Numbered from the stretch's first letter, positions 38,302-49,631 are shown. The stretch is DNA of 64,000 bases from Sphaerisporangium rubeum (GCF_014207705.1 NZ_JACHIU010000001.1:6254501-6318500), one strand, 5' to 3'. The notes: generated by a model not told the origin, from the sequence alone. Translations and numbers: made by a program.

Positions 38302-38877
38302 TCAACCCTCCTGGTCGTTGGTGTTCGTATCGGTTCTCAGGCCCTGCAGCGCCGCCCAGCGGGCGTCGATCTTTTCGTGCCGGTGGTCCGGGCCGGCGTC
38401 AGCCAGCTTCGTACCGCACTCCACGCACAACCCGGGGCAGTCTTCGCTGCACACCGGGCTCAACGGCAGTGCGAGCACCACCGCGTCGCGGAACACCGGC
38501 TCGAGATCGAGCAGTTCACCGTCGAGGAGTGAATCGTCCTCCGCGGCGTCCTCCGCCGAGTAGAAATAGAGCTCCTGGAAGCCGACCTCGATCACCGAGG
38601 CCAGCGGATCCAGGCAACGCGAGCACTCGCCGCTGAGCGGCACCCGCGCCGTGCCCGTGACGAGCACACCCTCCATCACCGCCTCGAGCCGGATCTCCAG
38701 CTCGACATCGACACCCTCAAGGACGCCGATCATGCCGACGGTGAGATTCGCCGGAGCCGGGAGCACAGGTGAGATCCGCCGCATGGACCCGGGCCGCCGG
38801 CCCAGATCATGGGTGGACAACACCCAGGGGGCTCGGGGGTCGAGGCTGCGCAGCGTCTTCCTGCTCTCATGAGGCAT
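38302..38877 (-). CDS. DUF177 (YceD) family protein
   Basis: 191 residues. [22 protein letters not shown] and [18 protein letters not shown] give the paired cysteine motifs of YceD/DUF177, which always accompanies rpmF and is linked to 23S rRNA or ribosome assembly. Overlap-close spacing (1 bp) with rpmF shows one operon, and coaD lies just upstream, 48 bp away. Confidence 0.9.
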   Translation of the reverse strand: MPHESRKTLRSLDPRAPWVLSTHDLGRRPGSMRRISPVLPAPANLTVGMIGVLEGVDVELEIRLEAVMEGVLVTGTARVPLSGECSRCLDPLASVIEVGFQELYFYSAEDAAEDDSLLDGELLDLEPVFRDAVVLALPLSPVCSEDCPGLCVECGTKLADAGPDHRHEKIDARWAALQGLRTDTNTNDQEG

Positions 38878-38925
38878 GGCGAATCACCGCCGTCGTACAA
38901 GGCCGAATAGAAACAATACCAGGAC

Positions 38926-39402
38926 TCAGCCGCGCAACCGCTCGACCAGCATGCGATGCACCAGATCGGGCACCAGGCCCGAGACGTCCCCGCCGTACCT
39001 GGCGATCTCCTTCAGCCTGCTCGACGACAGGAACGAGTACTCCGGGTTGGTCGACATGAACAGCGTCTCCACCCCCGACATGCGGTAGTTGAGCTGGGCC
39101 ATCTGCAACTCGTAGTCGAAGTCGCTGACCGCGCGGAGCCCCTTGACGATCGCCGGAATGCCCTGCTGCTTGCAGAAGTCGACGAGCAGCCCGTGGAACT
39201 TCTCCACCCGCACGTTCCCGTACTCCTTGGTCACGGCGTGCAACGTCTCGACCCGCTCGTCCACCGTGAAGAGACTCTTCTTCTCCACGTTGATCAGAAC
39301 GGCGACCACGACCTCGTCATACAACCGAGACGTCCGCCCAATGATGTCCAGATGCCCATTGGTAACAGGATCGAACGACCCCGGACACACAACCCGACGC
39401 AA
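38926..39402 (-). CDS. coaD: Phosphopantetheine adenylyltransferase
   Basis: 158 residues, full length. CPGSFDPVTNGHLDII holds the nucleotidyltransferase T/HxGH-type motif, and YSFLSSSRLKEIARYGGDVSGLVP the ISSTxIR-equivalent region. It transfers AMP to 4'-phosphopantetheine, the fourth step of coenzyme A synthesis. The start codon is TTG (39402). Confidence 0.95.
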   Translation of the reverse strand: MRRVVCPGSFDPVTNGHLDIIGRTSRLYDEVVVAVLINVEKKSLFTVDERVETLHAVTKEYGNVRVEKFHGLLVDFCKQQGIPAIVKGLRAVSDFDYELQMAQLNYRMSGVETLFMSTNPEYSFLSSSRLKEIARYGGDVSGLVPDLVHRMLVERLRG

Positions 39403-39865
39403 GTCCTACCCCCACAATCCGTGGTTCCCGGCGCCGCGAACGTACCAAACACTAGCTTCCCTCACCCTCCCCCCTCCCCTCACCCCCAACCCCCGACCAC
39501 CCCACCCGCCCCACCACAAACCACCTCTCCAACACCACATCACCAGACCCCACACCGACAACACCAAACCGCCGAGACTCGAACTTAGAGACCGACACCA
39601 CCCCAGATCACCCAACAGCCACCACCTAACCACCGATCGACGACACCGACACCGGCCCGACCAGACCGGCACCACACCGAGATCACCCAACCGACGCCGC
39701 GTCGCCGGAACACAAGTCGACAACACCGAGACCGAGCCGACCAGACCGGCACCACCCCCGACCCCCCACCACCCACACCCCCAGATCACCCGACCGGCGC
39801 CGCGTCGGCGGGAAGCAGGTCGGCGAAAGCCGGCGCCGTCGTACGGCGGGGAACCCGTGGGAGGT
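39403..39865. repeat. C-rich low-complexity gap between coaD and rsmD
   Basis: About 460 bp without a gene. Positions 39463-39515 are almost pure C/T/A with many CCC(C) runs, so the coding-strand transcript has G-quadruplex potential. From 39560 to 39800 a degenerate unit (AGATCACCC, CCGACCAGACCGGCACCAC, GACAACACCGA) repeats about three times. The last part is a dispersed element. Confidence 0.7.
39792..39855 (-). repeat. Dispersed intergenic element, copy 3 (reverse orientation)
   Basis: On the minus strand it reads CCGCCGTACGACGGCGCCGG, then a diverged middle with CTTCCCGCCG, then GGCGCCGG, matching the copies at 41036 and 46611. It ends 11 bp before the rsmD stop. Confidence 0.75.
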
Positions 39866-40426
39866 TCAGAGCGCGCGTGCGTACCAGACGGCGGCTTCGC
39901 CGTAGCGGCGGACCTTCTCCGCCTCGTACCCCGGCGGCCATTCCAGGTCCGCGCCGCGGGATTCACGTTCCACCGCCACCAGCGCGTCCTCAGCCAGCCA
40001 CCCGTTGTCCCTGAGCGACCCGAGCACCCGGATCACGGCCTCGTCCCCCACCGCGTACGGCGGATCGGCGAACACGAAGTCGTACGGCTCCTCGCACGGC
40101 CCCGCCACCACCCGCTCCACCTTGTCGGACACCACTACGGCCCCGTCCAGCCCCAGCGACCCCACATTGCCGCGGATCGTCCGCGCCGCCCTCCCGTCCG
40201 CCTCCACCAGCAAAGCGTGCGAGGCACCCCGGGACAGCGCCTCCAGCCCCACCGCCCCCGACCCCGCATAAAGATCCAGCACCCGGGCCCCGTCCAGCGG
40301 CCCGAGCAGCGACCCCACCGTGGAGAACACCCCCTCCCGCGCACGATCACTGGTGGGACGCGTCCCCCGCCCCGGCGGCACCGCGATCCGCCGCCCTCCC
40401 GCACTCCCCGCGATCAGCCTGGTCAC
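39866..40426 (-). CDS. rsmD: 16S rRNA (guanine966-N2)-methyltransferase RsmD
   Basis: 186 residues from GTG 40426. RLIAGSAGGRRIAVPPGRGTRPTSDRAREGVFS is the RsmD N-terminus; VLDLYAGSGAVGLEALSRGA binds S-adenosylmethionine, and FADPPYA is the N2-methyltransferase DPPY motif. It methylates G966 of 16S rRNA. An in-frame start at 40534 would add 36 residues unlike the family. Confidence 0.93.
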   Translation of the reverse strand: MTRLIAGSAGGRRIAVPPGRGTRPTSDRAREGVFSTVGSLLGPLDGARVLDLYAGSGAVGLEALSRGASHALLVEADGRAARTIRGNVGSLGLDGAVVVSDKVERVVAGPCEEPYDFVFADPPYAVGDEAVIRVLGSLRDNGWLAEDALVAVERESRGADLEWPPGYEAEKVRRYGEAAVWYARAL

Positions 40427-40623
40427 CGTCCCATTCTCACCGCTCCCCGGCCCTCCGCGTCCCCCAAGGTCAAGAGTCCCCAAGTGTCGTCGAGGAATGA
40501 GCAAGGGTGATTCCCCCGGGCCGCCCGAACCCACATGATGAGTTCTGCGGCCTTCATGGTGACCCAGGGGAAGGCCGACCGGCGTGATCGTGAGCCCTTC
40601 CGCGCGCCGGTGCCCTCGGCACC

Positions 40624-40693
40624 TGACCCGAGGGTGGGCCCAGCCAGGGACGGCATTCGGGGGGAGGCCGTCCCGCGGCTGGGCCCTGGGTCA
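40624..40693. repeat. Large cruciform/hairpin between rsmD and recG
   Basis: Nested inverted repeats: TGACCC/GGGTCA outermost, then GGGCCCAGCC (40636-40645) with GGCTGGGCCC (40677-40686), then GGGACGGC (40647-40654) with GCCGTCCC (40667-40674) and a 12-base loop. About 24 pairs in all. It may be a terminator for recG or a structured RNA. Confidence 0.75.
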
Positions 40694-40779
40694 TTTCACT
40701 CCCCCACCCCCCCGGCGGCCCGAACGACCCCCACTCACCCCGGAACCTCAACCCGCCGACCCACCCGCAGCTTCCGGTT

Positions 40780-40846
40780 GAGTCGGCCGCCGTACAGCGG
40801 CACCGAATCCTCCGCACCACCTCCCGCCGTTACCGGCGCCGGAAAG
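40780..40846 (+). repeat. Dispersed intergenic element, copy 4
   Basis: GCCGCCGTACAGCGGCACCG, AATCCTCCGCACCACCTCCC and GCCGTTACCGGCGCCGGAAA follow one another. This is the family core, with a downstream GGCCCGTCGAC shared with copy 5. Confidence 0.8.
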
Positions 40847-41035
40847 GGTGGCCCGTCGACTCAAGTGGTTGTCAACCCACCCAATGGGAGACCCCTACAC
40901 CCGATCACCTCGGCGGTCGAGCCACAACACCACGACCCAGGGACGGCACCAGAACGTAGAACCCACGGTCACAGCGCAACGACGCACCCAGCCACCTCGG
41001 TCACGTCGGATGCCGTCAGGCCGTCTGGTTCTTTG

Positions 41036-41103
41036 GGCCGGCCACCGTACGACGGCGCCGGATTCACCACACCGCTTCCCGCCGTACCGGCGCCGGAAAA
41101 GAG
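41036..41103 (+). repeat. Dispersed intergenic element, copy 5
   Basis: CCACCGTACGACGGCGCCGG, ATTCACCACACCGCTTCCC and GCCGTACCGGCGCCGGAAAA in order. GGCGCCGG near the left end pairs with CCGGCGCC near the right end, so the element can fold as a hairpin with a 30-base loop. Confidence 0.8.
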
Positions 41104-41146
41104 GGCCCGTCGACGCACAGTACGACCGACACGACCAACACTGCAC

Positions 41147-41430
41147 GGCACCACACGGCACGGCACCACACGGCACGGCACGGCACGGCACCACACGGCA
41201 CGGCACCACACGGCACGGCACCACACGGCACGGCACCACACGGCACGGCACCACACGGCACGGCACCACACGGCACGGCACCACACGGCACGGCACCACA
41301 CGGCACGGCACCACACGGCACGGCACCACACGGCACGGCACCACACGGCACGGCACCACACTGCACGGCACCACACTGCACGGCACCACACGGCACGGCA
41401 CCACACGGCACGGCACGACACCGCACGGTC
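41147..41430. repeat. 15-bp minisatellite, about 18 copies
   Basis: Unit CCACACGGCACGGCA repeated almost perfectly, including eight identical copies in 41221-41340; a few units carry CTGCA instead of CGGCA and one region has extra GGCAC pentamers. It lies just before the 3' end of recG. Confidence 0.95.
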
Positions 41431-41490
41431 TGCACGTTCACTCGCGAAGGGCCAGGACACCGTGGCCGGTGTCGGTCGGTTCGTGGGTGG

Positions 41491-43818
<2,328 letters not shown>

Positions 43819-44270
43819 GCCACCCAGTTCTACCGTCCACACCCGACAACCACACCCGCCAACGCACCACCTGTGGACAACTCCAGGGCTCAGAGGCCCG
43901 AGAACCGAGAACAGGCGCCGTCTGCGGCGAGCGGGCCGTGGTCGAGCGGCGTGAGCTTCGAAGGGGTGCGGACCGTACCGTGGGTCCTTCGGGTTTTGAT
44001 CGACAGGGGTCCTCGGGGACCGTGGTCACTCCGTTCCGGCCGGGAGGGTGGAGGGTCTGAACCATCCCTGCGGTCGGCTGTGGCCGGTCGGGGTCAGGAG
44101 TCACTCCCTCCGATCAGGATGGACCAACCGTCCCCCGGCCGAACGGGGAGTGAATGTCCGGGACAGCTGCGGTCAGGCTCGGGATCACTCCACTCCGTTC
44201 AAGAGAGGACAGCCGGCCCCGGCCGAACAGGGAGTGAAGTGTCCGGCATATCTGCGGTCAGGCTCGGGGG
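43819..44270. other. Gap between recG and fakA with repeats
   Basis: About 450 bp without a gene. 43819-44000 probably holds the recG promoter region. 44060-44270 consists of tandem copies of the fakA 3' end (see 44101-44299). Confidence 0.6.
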
Positions 44271-44299
44271 TCACTCGACTCCGATCAGGAGGGGATAGC
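44101..44299. repeat. 85-bp tandem duplication of the fakA 3' end
   Basis: Units start at about 44101, 44186 and 44271, each reading TCACTC(C/G)(A)CTCCG(A/T)TCA(G/A)GA, followed by a CGGCCGAACRGGGAGTGAA block and GCGGTCAGGCTCGGG. The last unit is the true 3' end of fakA, including its stop codon; the others lie downstream and have decayed. A still more worn copy may lie at 44015-44085. Confidence 0.8.
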
Positions 44300-46004
44300 C
44301 GCCCTGGCCGCCGTTGTAGATGGTCACCTCCAGGTCGGGGCGGCGGGTGGTGAGGTGGGTGTGGAGGGTGTCGGCCAGGGTGGGGCCGGGGCCGGAGCCG
44401 GCGATCAAGGTGATCAGTTCGCTGCTTCCGGAGAGCATGCGGGACGCGACGTCCAGAGCCACCTTTTCGGCGGAGATGCCGATCAGGGCCACGTCTCCCT
44501 CGATGACGCCGACCACGTCGCCGGGGTGGCAGAGGCCGGCGCTGGTCATGGCCTCTCGGTCGGCGATCCAGACGTGGCCGTGGCGGGTGTGGACGGCGGC
44601 GCCTGTCATGGCCACCACGTCGTCGTCGAAGCGGCGCAGGGGGTCGTGTACGGCCAGAGCGGACAGGCCCTGCACGGTGGCCTTGGTGGGGAGGACGGCC
44701 ACGACGACGCCTTCCTCACGAGCGATCTCGGCGGCGGCGATCGCCACGGCGCGCGCGCCGTCGTCGTTGGGGAGGACGGCGACCTCTGTGCCGGCGGCGC
44801 GCACGGCGTCCAGGACGGCGGCCAGCGCGGGGGCCGAGCCGGGGGTGCGGCGTACGGTCACGGCGCCGGCGCTCTCGAACAGGGCCGCGATCTCGGGCCC
44901 GGCGGCCACCGCCACGACGCCGCGGCCGGTGCCGGCCGGACGGTGGGTGCGGGCCGCGGCGGCCAGGTAGGTGATCTTCACACGGTACGGCCGGCCGGCG
45001 CGCATGCCGGCCTCGACGGCGGCGCCGGCGTCGTCCACATGCACGTGGACGTTCCACAGGCCCTCGCCGCCGACGACCACCAGGGAGTCCCCGAGCGCGT
45101 CCAGCTCGCGGCGCAGCGACTCCACGGCGGCGTCCTCGGCCTCCAGCAGGTACATGACCTCGTAGCCGGGGCCGCCGTCCTCCCCGGCCGGCACGAGCTT
45201 CGCGGCGGCCCTGGGGACGTCGTACCGGTCCGCGTACGTCCGGGTGATCACGGCGGCGAGGCTTTCCACGATCACGGTGAGCCCGGCGGCGCCGGCGTCC
45301 ACGACGCCGTTGCGCGCGAGGACGTCGAGCTGCTCGGTCGTCCGGGTGAGCGCCGCGCGCGCGGCCGAAGCGGCGCGGCCCGCGACCTCCGCCAGTTCCC
45401 CCGAGGTGTTCCGCACGGCTCCCGCCACGGCGGCGAGCACACTCAGCACCGTGCCCTCGACGGGTCTCGCGACGGCGCTCCTCGCCAGCTCGGCGGCCCT
45501 GACCAGGCCGTCCCGCAGGTCGCCACCGCCGCCTTCGGCGCGCCTGAGCACCTCGGCCATGCCGCGCAGCGCCTGGCTGAGGATGACCCCCGAGTTGCCG
45601 CGCGCGCCGAGCAGCGCGCCGTGCGCGAAGGTGCGCCAGGTGACCTCGATGTCGGCGTCCTCGGGGAGCCCGTCGAGTGCCTCGGCCGCCGAGAGCATCG
45701 TCAGGTGGAGGTTCGTCCCGGTGTCGCCGTCCGGCACCGGGAACACGTTCAACGCGTCGATCTCGGCTCTGGCCCGTCCGAGCGCGTCCGCGCACAGTCG
45801 CGACCACCGCCGCACGGCCGCCGCGTCCAGGACCTTGAGCGCCGTCTCCGCGACCCCGGCCGTACCGGGCCAGGACCCCGTCGCGCCTGGCCCGGCCGCT
45901 GTCTCCGCATCCGCGACACCGGCCGTTCCGTCCCCGGCGGACCAGGGACCGGTCCCCGTGCCCTCGGGCTCGGACGCCTGCGATCCGACGGACTCAGAAG
46001 CCAT
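44271..46004 (-). CDS. fakA: DAK2-domain fatty acid kinase subunit A (YloV/FakA-like)
   Basis: 577 residues from ATG 46004, behind AGGGGA. After a disordered 55-residue N-terminus, the DAK2 kinase domain reads NVFPVPDGDTGTNLHLTM and GARGNSGVILSQALRG. A middle DAK1-like region (GEGLWNVHVHVDD) and C-terminal SSELITLIAG/YNGGQGGYPLLIGVE follow. FakA phosphorylates fatty acids held by a FakB/DegV protein, feeding phospholipid synthesis. In actinomycetes it lies between rpmB and recG, as here. A FakB gene is not in the window. Confidence 0.9.
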   Translation of the reverse strand: MASESVGSQASEPEGTGTGPWSAGDGTAGVADAETAAGPGATGSWPGTAGVAETALKVLDAAAVRRWSRLCADALGRARAEIDALNVFPVPDGDTGTNLHLTMLSAAEALDGLPEDADIEVTWRTFAHGALLGARGNSGVILSQALRGMAEVLRRAEGGGGDLRDGLVRAAELARSAVARPVEGTVLSVLAAVAGAVRNTSGELAEVAGRAASAARAALTRTTEQLDVLARNGVVDAGAAGLTVIVESLAAVITRTYADRYDVPRAAAKLVPAGEDGGPGYEVMYLLEAEDAAVESLRRELDALGDSLVVVGGEGLWNVHVHVDDAGAAVEAGMRAGRPYRVKITYLAAAARTHRPAGTGRGVVAVAAGPEIAALFESAGAVTVRRTPGSAPALAAVLDAVRAAGTEVAVLPNDDGARAVAIAAAEIAREEGVVVAVLPTKATVQGLSALAVHDPLRRFDDDVVAMTGAAVHTRHGHVWIADREAMTSAGLCHPGDVVGVIEGDVALIGISAEKVALDVASRMLSGSSELITLIAGSGPGPTLADTLHTHLTTRRPDLEVTIYNGGQGGYPLLIGVE

Positions 46005-46010
46005 GGACAC

Positions 46011-46326
46011 TCCCCTGGTGGCCGCACCCGGACTCAGCCACGTACGTCCCTCGACTCACCGACACCGACCCTCCACCGTGTGTCCGACGACCGCCTCGGC
46101 TCGTCCGCGGTGGTGCCAGGCAGGGGTAGGCCGCGGTTCGGGGAGCGGGGTGGCGGGTGTTGCGGTACGGTGGGTCCCACGAGACTATCCCCGTCAGTGG
46201 TGCTTCCGTTTCGCGTGCACCTGGGGGGTTCGGATATCCTCGTACGGCCAGCCGGTTGTCCCGGCATGCCCGACCACCGCTTCGAAGTCGGTTCGGGCTG
46301 ATCGACTGATCTAAGGAGCGATTACC
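46011..46326. other. Divergent promoter region fakA/rpmB
   Basis: A 316-bp gap between the divergent genes. It contains AT-richer patches near 46150-46200 and 46225-46250 likely to hold the promoters, and AAGGAG at 46314 for rpmB. No gene or repeat is seen. Confidence 0.45.
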
Positions 46327-46512
46327 GTGGCTTCCGTCTGCGACGTCTGCGGCAAGGGGCCGATCTTCGGCAACAACATCTCCCACTCGCACCGCCGCAC
46401 CCGGCGCCGCTGGAACCCCAACATTCAGCGTGTCCGTGCGATGGTGGGCAGCACCCCGAAGCGGCTGAACGTCTGCACCTCCTGCATCAAGGCCGGCAAG
46501 ATCACCCGCTAG
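46327..46512 (+). CDS. rpmB: Ribosomal protein bL28
   Basis: 61 residues: MASVCDVCGKGPIFGNNISH, then RRTRRRWNPNIQRV and NVCTSCIKAGKITR. The CDVC and CTSC pairs form a zinc ribbon, so this is the zinc-binding form. GTG start at 46327 with AAGGAG eight bases upstream. A single-gene transcript ending in the terminator at 46534-46559. Confidence 0.96.
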   Translation: MASVCDVCGKGPIFGNNISHSHRRTRRRWNPNIQRVRAMVGSTPKRLNVCTSCIKAGKITR

Positions 46513-46533
46513 TCTCGATCACGGCTTTTCCCC

Positions 46534-46559
46534 AGCCCGTCCCCGCGAGGGGGCGGGCT
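46534..46559 (+). terminator. rpmB terminator
   Basis: An 11-bp stem (AGCCCGTCCCC with GGGGGCGGGCT) closed by a GCGA tetraloop, 21 bp beyond the rpmB stop. Confidence 0.88.
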
Positions 46560-46610
46560 GCCGTGTTTCCACGACCACATCTCGAGACCCGGTACCGAGC
46601 TGTCCGCCGA

Positions 46611-46665
46611 GCGAGCCGCCGTACGACGGCGCCGGATTCACCGCACCCCATCCCGCCGTGTACTC
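46611..46665 (+). repeat. Dispersed intergenic element, copy 6
   Basis: GAGCCGCCGTACGACGGCGC, CGGATTCACCGCACCCCATC and CCGCCGTGTAC follow one another. The left three quarters match copies 4 and 5; the right palindromic end is lost. Confidence 0.75.
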
Positions 46666-46748
46666 CACGCACCCGAACCGCCACGCTAGGAAGACACCGT
46701 GAAGCAATCGCACCGACCGCGCGACCTACAAGCGTGGACGTGACCGGG

Positions 46749-47540
46749 TCAGGTCGAGCGGTGGCGCCAGGCGTGGTCCACGGGGCCGATGCCTGAGCCG
46801 AGTGGGTAGCCGTGTGCGATGGCGCCGGTCACGTAGGTCTTGGCGTTGTGGACGGCGGTGGGGATGTCGTCGCCCAGGGCCAGGTGGGAGGCTATGGCGG
46901 AGGCCAGGGTGCAGCCGGTGCCGTGGGTGTGGTGGTTGTCGTGGCGGGGGGCGGTCAGGCGGTACTCCTCGGTGCCGTCGGTGAGGAGGTCCACGGGGGG
47001 GCCGGGGAGGTGGCCGCCTTTGATGAGGACCCAGGTCGGGCCTAGGGACAGCAGGGCCTCGGCGGCGGGACGCATGCCGGTCTCGTCCTCGACCTTGATC
47101 GAGGTGAGTTGCTCCACCTCGTAGAGGTTGGGGGTGACGACGGTCGCCACGGGGAGGAGCCGGGAGATCACCGTCTCGACGGCCTCGGGGGCCAGCAGCG
47201 AGTCGCCGTGTTTGGAGACTCCCACCGGGTCGACCACCACGGGTGCCGTCACGGTGCCGAGCACTTCGGCCACGACCTCGACGAGCGCGGGGGACGCGAG
47301 CATGCCGGTCTTGACGGCCTGTGCGCCGATGTCACCGAGCACCGAGTCGAGCTGGGCCCGCACCGCCTCGGGGGGGAGTTCCCAGTACCCCTGCACTCCC
47401 AGGGAGTTCTGCGCCGTGACCGCCGCGATCACGCTCATGCCGTGCACGCCGAGCGCCGACATGGTCTTCAGGTCCGCCTGGATGCCGGCGCCTCCCCCGG
47501 AGTCGGAGCCTGCGACGGTCAGCACGCGGGGAGGAGTCAT
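46749..47540 (-). CDS. thiD: Hydroxymethylpyrimidine/phosphomethylpyrimidine kinase
   Basis: 263 residues from ATG 47540. [21 protein letters not shown] is the substrate loop, with [31 protein letters not shown] and the anion-hole/ATP motif [14 protein letters not shown]. It phosphorylates HMP and HMP-P for thiamine synthesis. A longer in-frame start exists at 47630, but it begins with repeat-like [13 protein letters not shown] sequence. No TPP riboswitch is visible upstream. thiL lies 2.5 kb away on the same strand, with the CBM2-like gene between. Confidence 0.94.
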   Translation of the reverse strand: MTPPRVLTVAGSDSGGGAGIQADLKTMSALGVHGMSVIAAVTAQNSLGVQGYWELPPEAVRAQLDSVLGDIGAQAVKTGMLASPALVEVVAEVLGTVTAPVVVDPVGVSKHGDSLLAPEAVETVISRLLPVATVVTPNLYEVEQLTSIKVEDETGMRPAAEALLSLGPTWVLIKGGHLPGPPVDLLTDGTEEYRLTAPRHDNHHTHGTGCTLASAIASHLALGDDIPTAVHNAKTYVTGAIAHGYPLGSGIGPVDHAWRHRST

Positions 47541-47642
47541 GACCCCATGAAACCAGGCGTTGTCCTGTGATCGGCACACGGCTCCGTCCAGGAAACGTGA
47601 TGGCTCAACGGCTCCGTCCAGGAACGCCATGGCTCAGAGGAT

Positions 47643-47790
47643 GCGCGGTCCCGCTGCGGAGGACGCCACCGGACGGTGGCGTACTTGACCGGCCATCAGG
47701 TGGTGGCGCGGAGGCGGCGCGGTCCCGCTGCGGAGGACGCCGCCGGACGGTGGCCGCACCTGACTGACCGGTCATCAGGTGGCGGTGAGC
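47643..47790. repeat. 74-79-bp tandem duplication of the CBM2-protein gene 3' end
   Basis: GCGCGGTCCCGCTGCGGAGG at 47643 recurs at 47717. CATCAGGTGGTGGCG (47694) duplicates CATCAGGTGGCGGTG at the gene's stop codon (47773). The copy lies beyond the stop of the minus-strand gene. Confidence 0.8.
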
Positions 47791-49631
47791 TGGCAGGCGC
47801 CGGTGGAGAGGCGGCAGGAGGTGGGTTCGGTGGGGGTGCCTTCGGCGGTGAAGGTGACCACCAGGGTTTCGTCGGCGCGCAGGGGGGTGCTGGAGTCGAG
47901 TACCAGGGTGGCGCCTTCCTGGAACCAGTCGCCTGTGTCGGCGCCGGTGACGGTGCCGCCGACGGGGAGGCGGAGTTGCCAGGTGGTCAGGGGGTCGCCG
48001 GTGTTGGTCACGGTCACGCGTGCGGTGTAGCCGGCTCGGGTGACGTCGGAGACGGTGAAGCCTACGGAGACCTGGCCGGTGGTGGTGAGCGGCTGGTTCT
48101 CGGGGTCGCTCACCGGAGGGGTGATCTCGGGCTCGTCGGGTGACGGTTCGGGGATGTCCGTGGTGGGGTCGGGGTCGGGTTCGGCGATGGTGCGTTCAGG
48201 GGTGGGCCGGTCGGAGGAACGAGGCCGGTCGGTGGTGCGGCTCGGACGGGGGGACGGAGCGGACGTGGTGACGCGGGGGGTGGGTCTGGTGCCGGCCGTC
48301 TTGGCCTTCTTGGTCGGCGTGGCCGTCGGAGTGTCCGCGGGGGTGTCGGTGGTCAGCGGGTCGGCGTCCGCCGTACCGGGGAGGGTCAGGCCGTTGTTGG
48401 GCTTGCCGCTGGCGACCGCGGCGCAGACCTCGTCCGGTCCGCAGTCGGGGGCCTTGGTGAGGGTCAGCGGACCTGAGGCGAGCCGCAGACCGATCACCAC
48501 GACGCTCACCGCCACCACGACCGCGACGACGCACAGCACGAGCAGCCGCCGGCTGTTCCGTTCCTTCGGCCGTCGCCTGGACCTCCGCGAGCCACCGCCG
48601 CGTGCCGGCTCGCCGTCCCCGGAGCCGTACGGCTCCGCAGGCGGCCCGCCGAGCCTGATCTCCAGCCCTTCCTCACCGGTGGCACCGGCGTCGCTTCCCG
48701 GATCGCCGGCACTTGCACCGGAACCGATCCCCCGGTCACCGCGGCCCCCATCGATCCCCGGGCTGCCGACACGGGTGCCGTCATCGACGTCCGGACCGGG
48801 AACACCGCTACCGGCCCACGGGTCCTCGGCACGGCCATCGGGCCACCGGCTGTCGGCACGGGGAGGACGAGCACCGGTACCGCCGTCGGTTCCCAGCACG
48901 TCGGCACCGGTATCGGTGAACGGGTCGTAGGAACCGGTGTCGAACCTAATGGGGCCGGTACCGGTCGCCGGACCGTCGGCACGTGTGCCGGGCCCGGTCC
49001 CCCAGTCGTCGAGACCGGCATCGGTCCCCGGACGGCCGGTGGCCGTGCCATAGCCCGCCTCAGGACGAGCGGCGGCGCCGTGACCTGCCTCAGGACGAAC
49101 GGCCGCACCGTAGCCTGCCTCAGGACGAACGGCCGCACCGTAGCCTGCCTCAGGACGAACGGCCGCGCCGTGACCCGTCTCAGGACGGCCCGTGCCGGTG
49201 GCGGGCTCGCCGGTGCCGGTGATCGGAAGCTTGTAGTCGATGCCTGTGTACGTCGGCCGTTCGGTGGGGGCCGGTGACGGGCTGCCTGTCGCGGGCCGGG
49301 AGGGCTCCGGCCACCGCGTGCCGGTGTCCCCGGGTCCGGTGCCGGCATCACCCGTGGGTGGCGGCGCCGAGGGTCCGCCGTGAGCGGTGTGGCCGGTGGG
49401 GGGCTCCGCGGAGGTGGGAGGCGGGTCGTCCCAGGAGCTGGGCCAGGACGGTGGTTCGGCGTCCCAGGCGCTGGAGCGGCGAGGGGAGCCGTCCGGGGTG
49501 GGCTCGACGGGACGGTATGCCGCGGTCCAGTCCACTTCGTCAGGGAACTCCGGCAGAAGGGAGGTTTCCTCCGGTGTGTCCCCGGAGGCGTTGTCCCGGC
49601 CGTGGGATGACTTGTGGCGGCCCCGTCCCAT
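47775..49631 (-). CDS. Membrane-anchored protein with extracellular CBM2-like domain
   Basis: 618 residues. Residues 1-355 are disordered, Pro/Gly/Thr-rich and acidic, with four 10-residue repeats (PEAGYGAAVR, about 150-195). A basic stretch RRSRRRPKERNSRR precedes one transmembrane helix (about 371-391). The outer part has a Thr/Pro/Asp-rich linker and a C-terminal beta domain (about 525-618, GFTVSDVTRAGYTARVTVTN ... LTTWQLRLP ... GACQLTAT) resembling carbohydrate-binding module 2. By the positive-inside rule the repeats lie in the cytoplasm and the module outside. No enzyme domain is seen, so a wall- or polysaccharide-binding or sensing role is a guess. Confidence 0.75.
   Translation of the reverse strand: MGRGRHKSSHGRDNASGDTPEETSLLPEFPDEVDWTAAYRPVEPTPDGSPRRSSAWDAEPPSWPSSWDDPPPTSAEPPTGHTAHGGPSAPPPTGDAGTGPGDTGTRWPEPSRPATGSPSPAPTERPTYTGIDYKLPITGTGEPATGTGRPETGHGAAVRPEAGYGAAVRPEAGYGAAVRPEAGHGAAARPEAGYGTATGRPGTDAGLDDWGTGPGTRADGPATGTGPIRFDTGSYDPFTDTGADVLGTDGGTGARPPRADSRWPDGRAEDPWAGSGVPGPDVDDGTRVGSPGIDGGRGDRGIGSGASAGDPGSDAGATGEEGLEIRLGGPPAEPYGSGDGEPARGGGSRRSRRRPKERNSRRLLVLCVVAVVVAVSVVVIGLRLASGPLTLTKAPDCGPDEVCAAVASGKPNNGLTLPGTADADPLTTDTPADTPTATPTKKAKTAGTRPTPRVTTSAPSPRPSRTTDRPRSSDRPTPERTIAEPDPDPTTDIPEPSPDEPEITPPVSDPENQPLTTTGQVSVGFTVSDVTRAGYTARVTVTNTGDPLTTWQLRLPVGGTVTGADTGDWFQEGATLVLDSSTPLRADETLVVTFTAEGTPTEPTSCRLSTGACQLTAT
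49051..49191. repeat. 30-bp coding minisatellite in the CBM2-protein gene
   Basis: Units start at 49051, 49081, 49111 and 49141, with a partial fifth at 49171. Core GCCTCAGGACGAACGGCCGC on the plus strand, encoding PEAGYGAAVR on the minus strand. Confidence 0.92.

Larger units (their letters stand above)
40427..41490. other. Repeat-filled gap between rsmD and recG
   Basis: More than 1 kb with no credible gene. It holds a large cruciform (40624-40693), two dispersed elements (40780 and 41036, both followed by GGCCCGTCGAC), and a 15-bp minisatellite (41147-41430). Long open frames occur on both strands only because repeat units are multiples of three. Confidence 0.7.

Noticed and set aside
46502..46684. 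A 60-codon ORF containing a CGESGAVV peptide
   Set aside because: It is read from the dispersed intergenic element and the rpmB terminator; the same peptide appears wherever the element occurs.
47541..47774. TPP riboswitch upstream of thiD
   Set aside because: The conserved CTGAGA and ACCTGATCTGGATAATGCC-type blocks are absent; the region is made of repeats.
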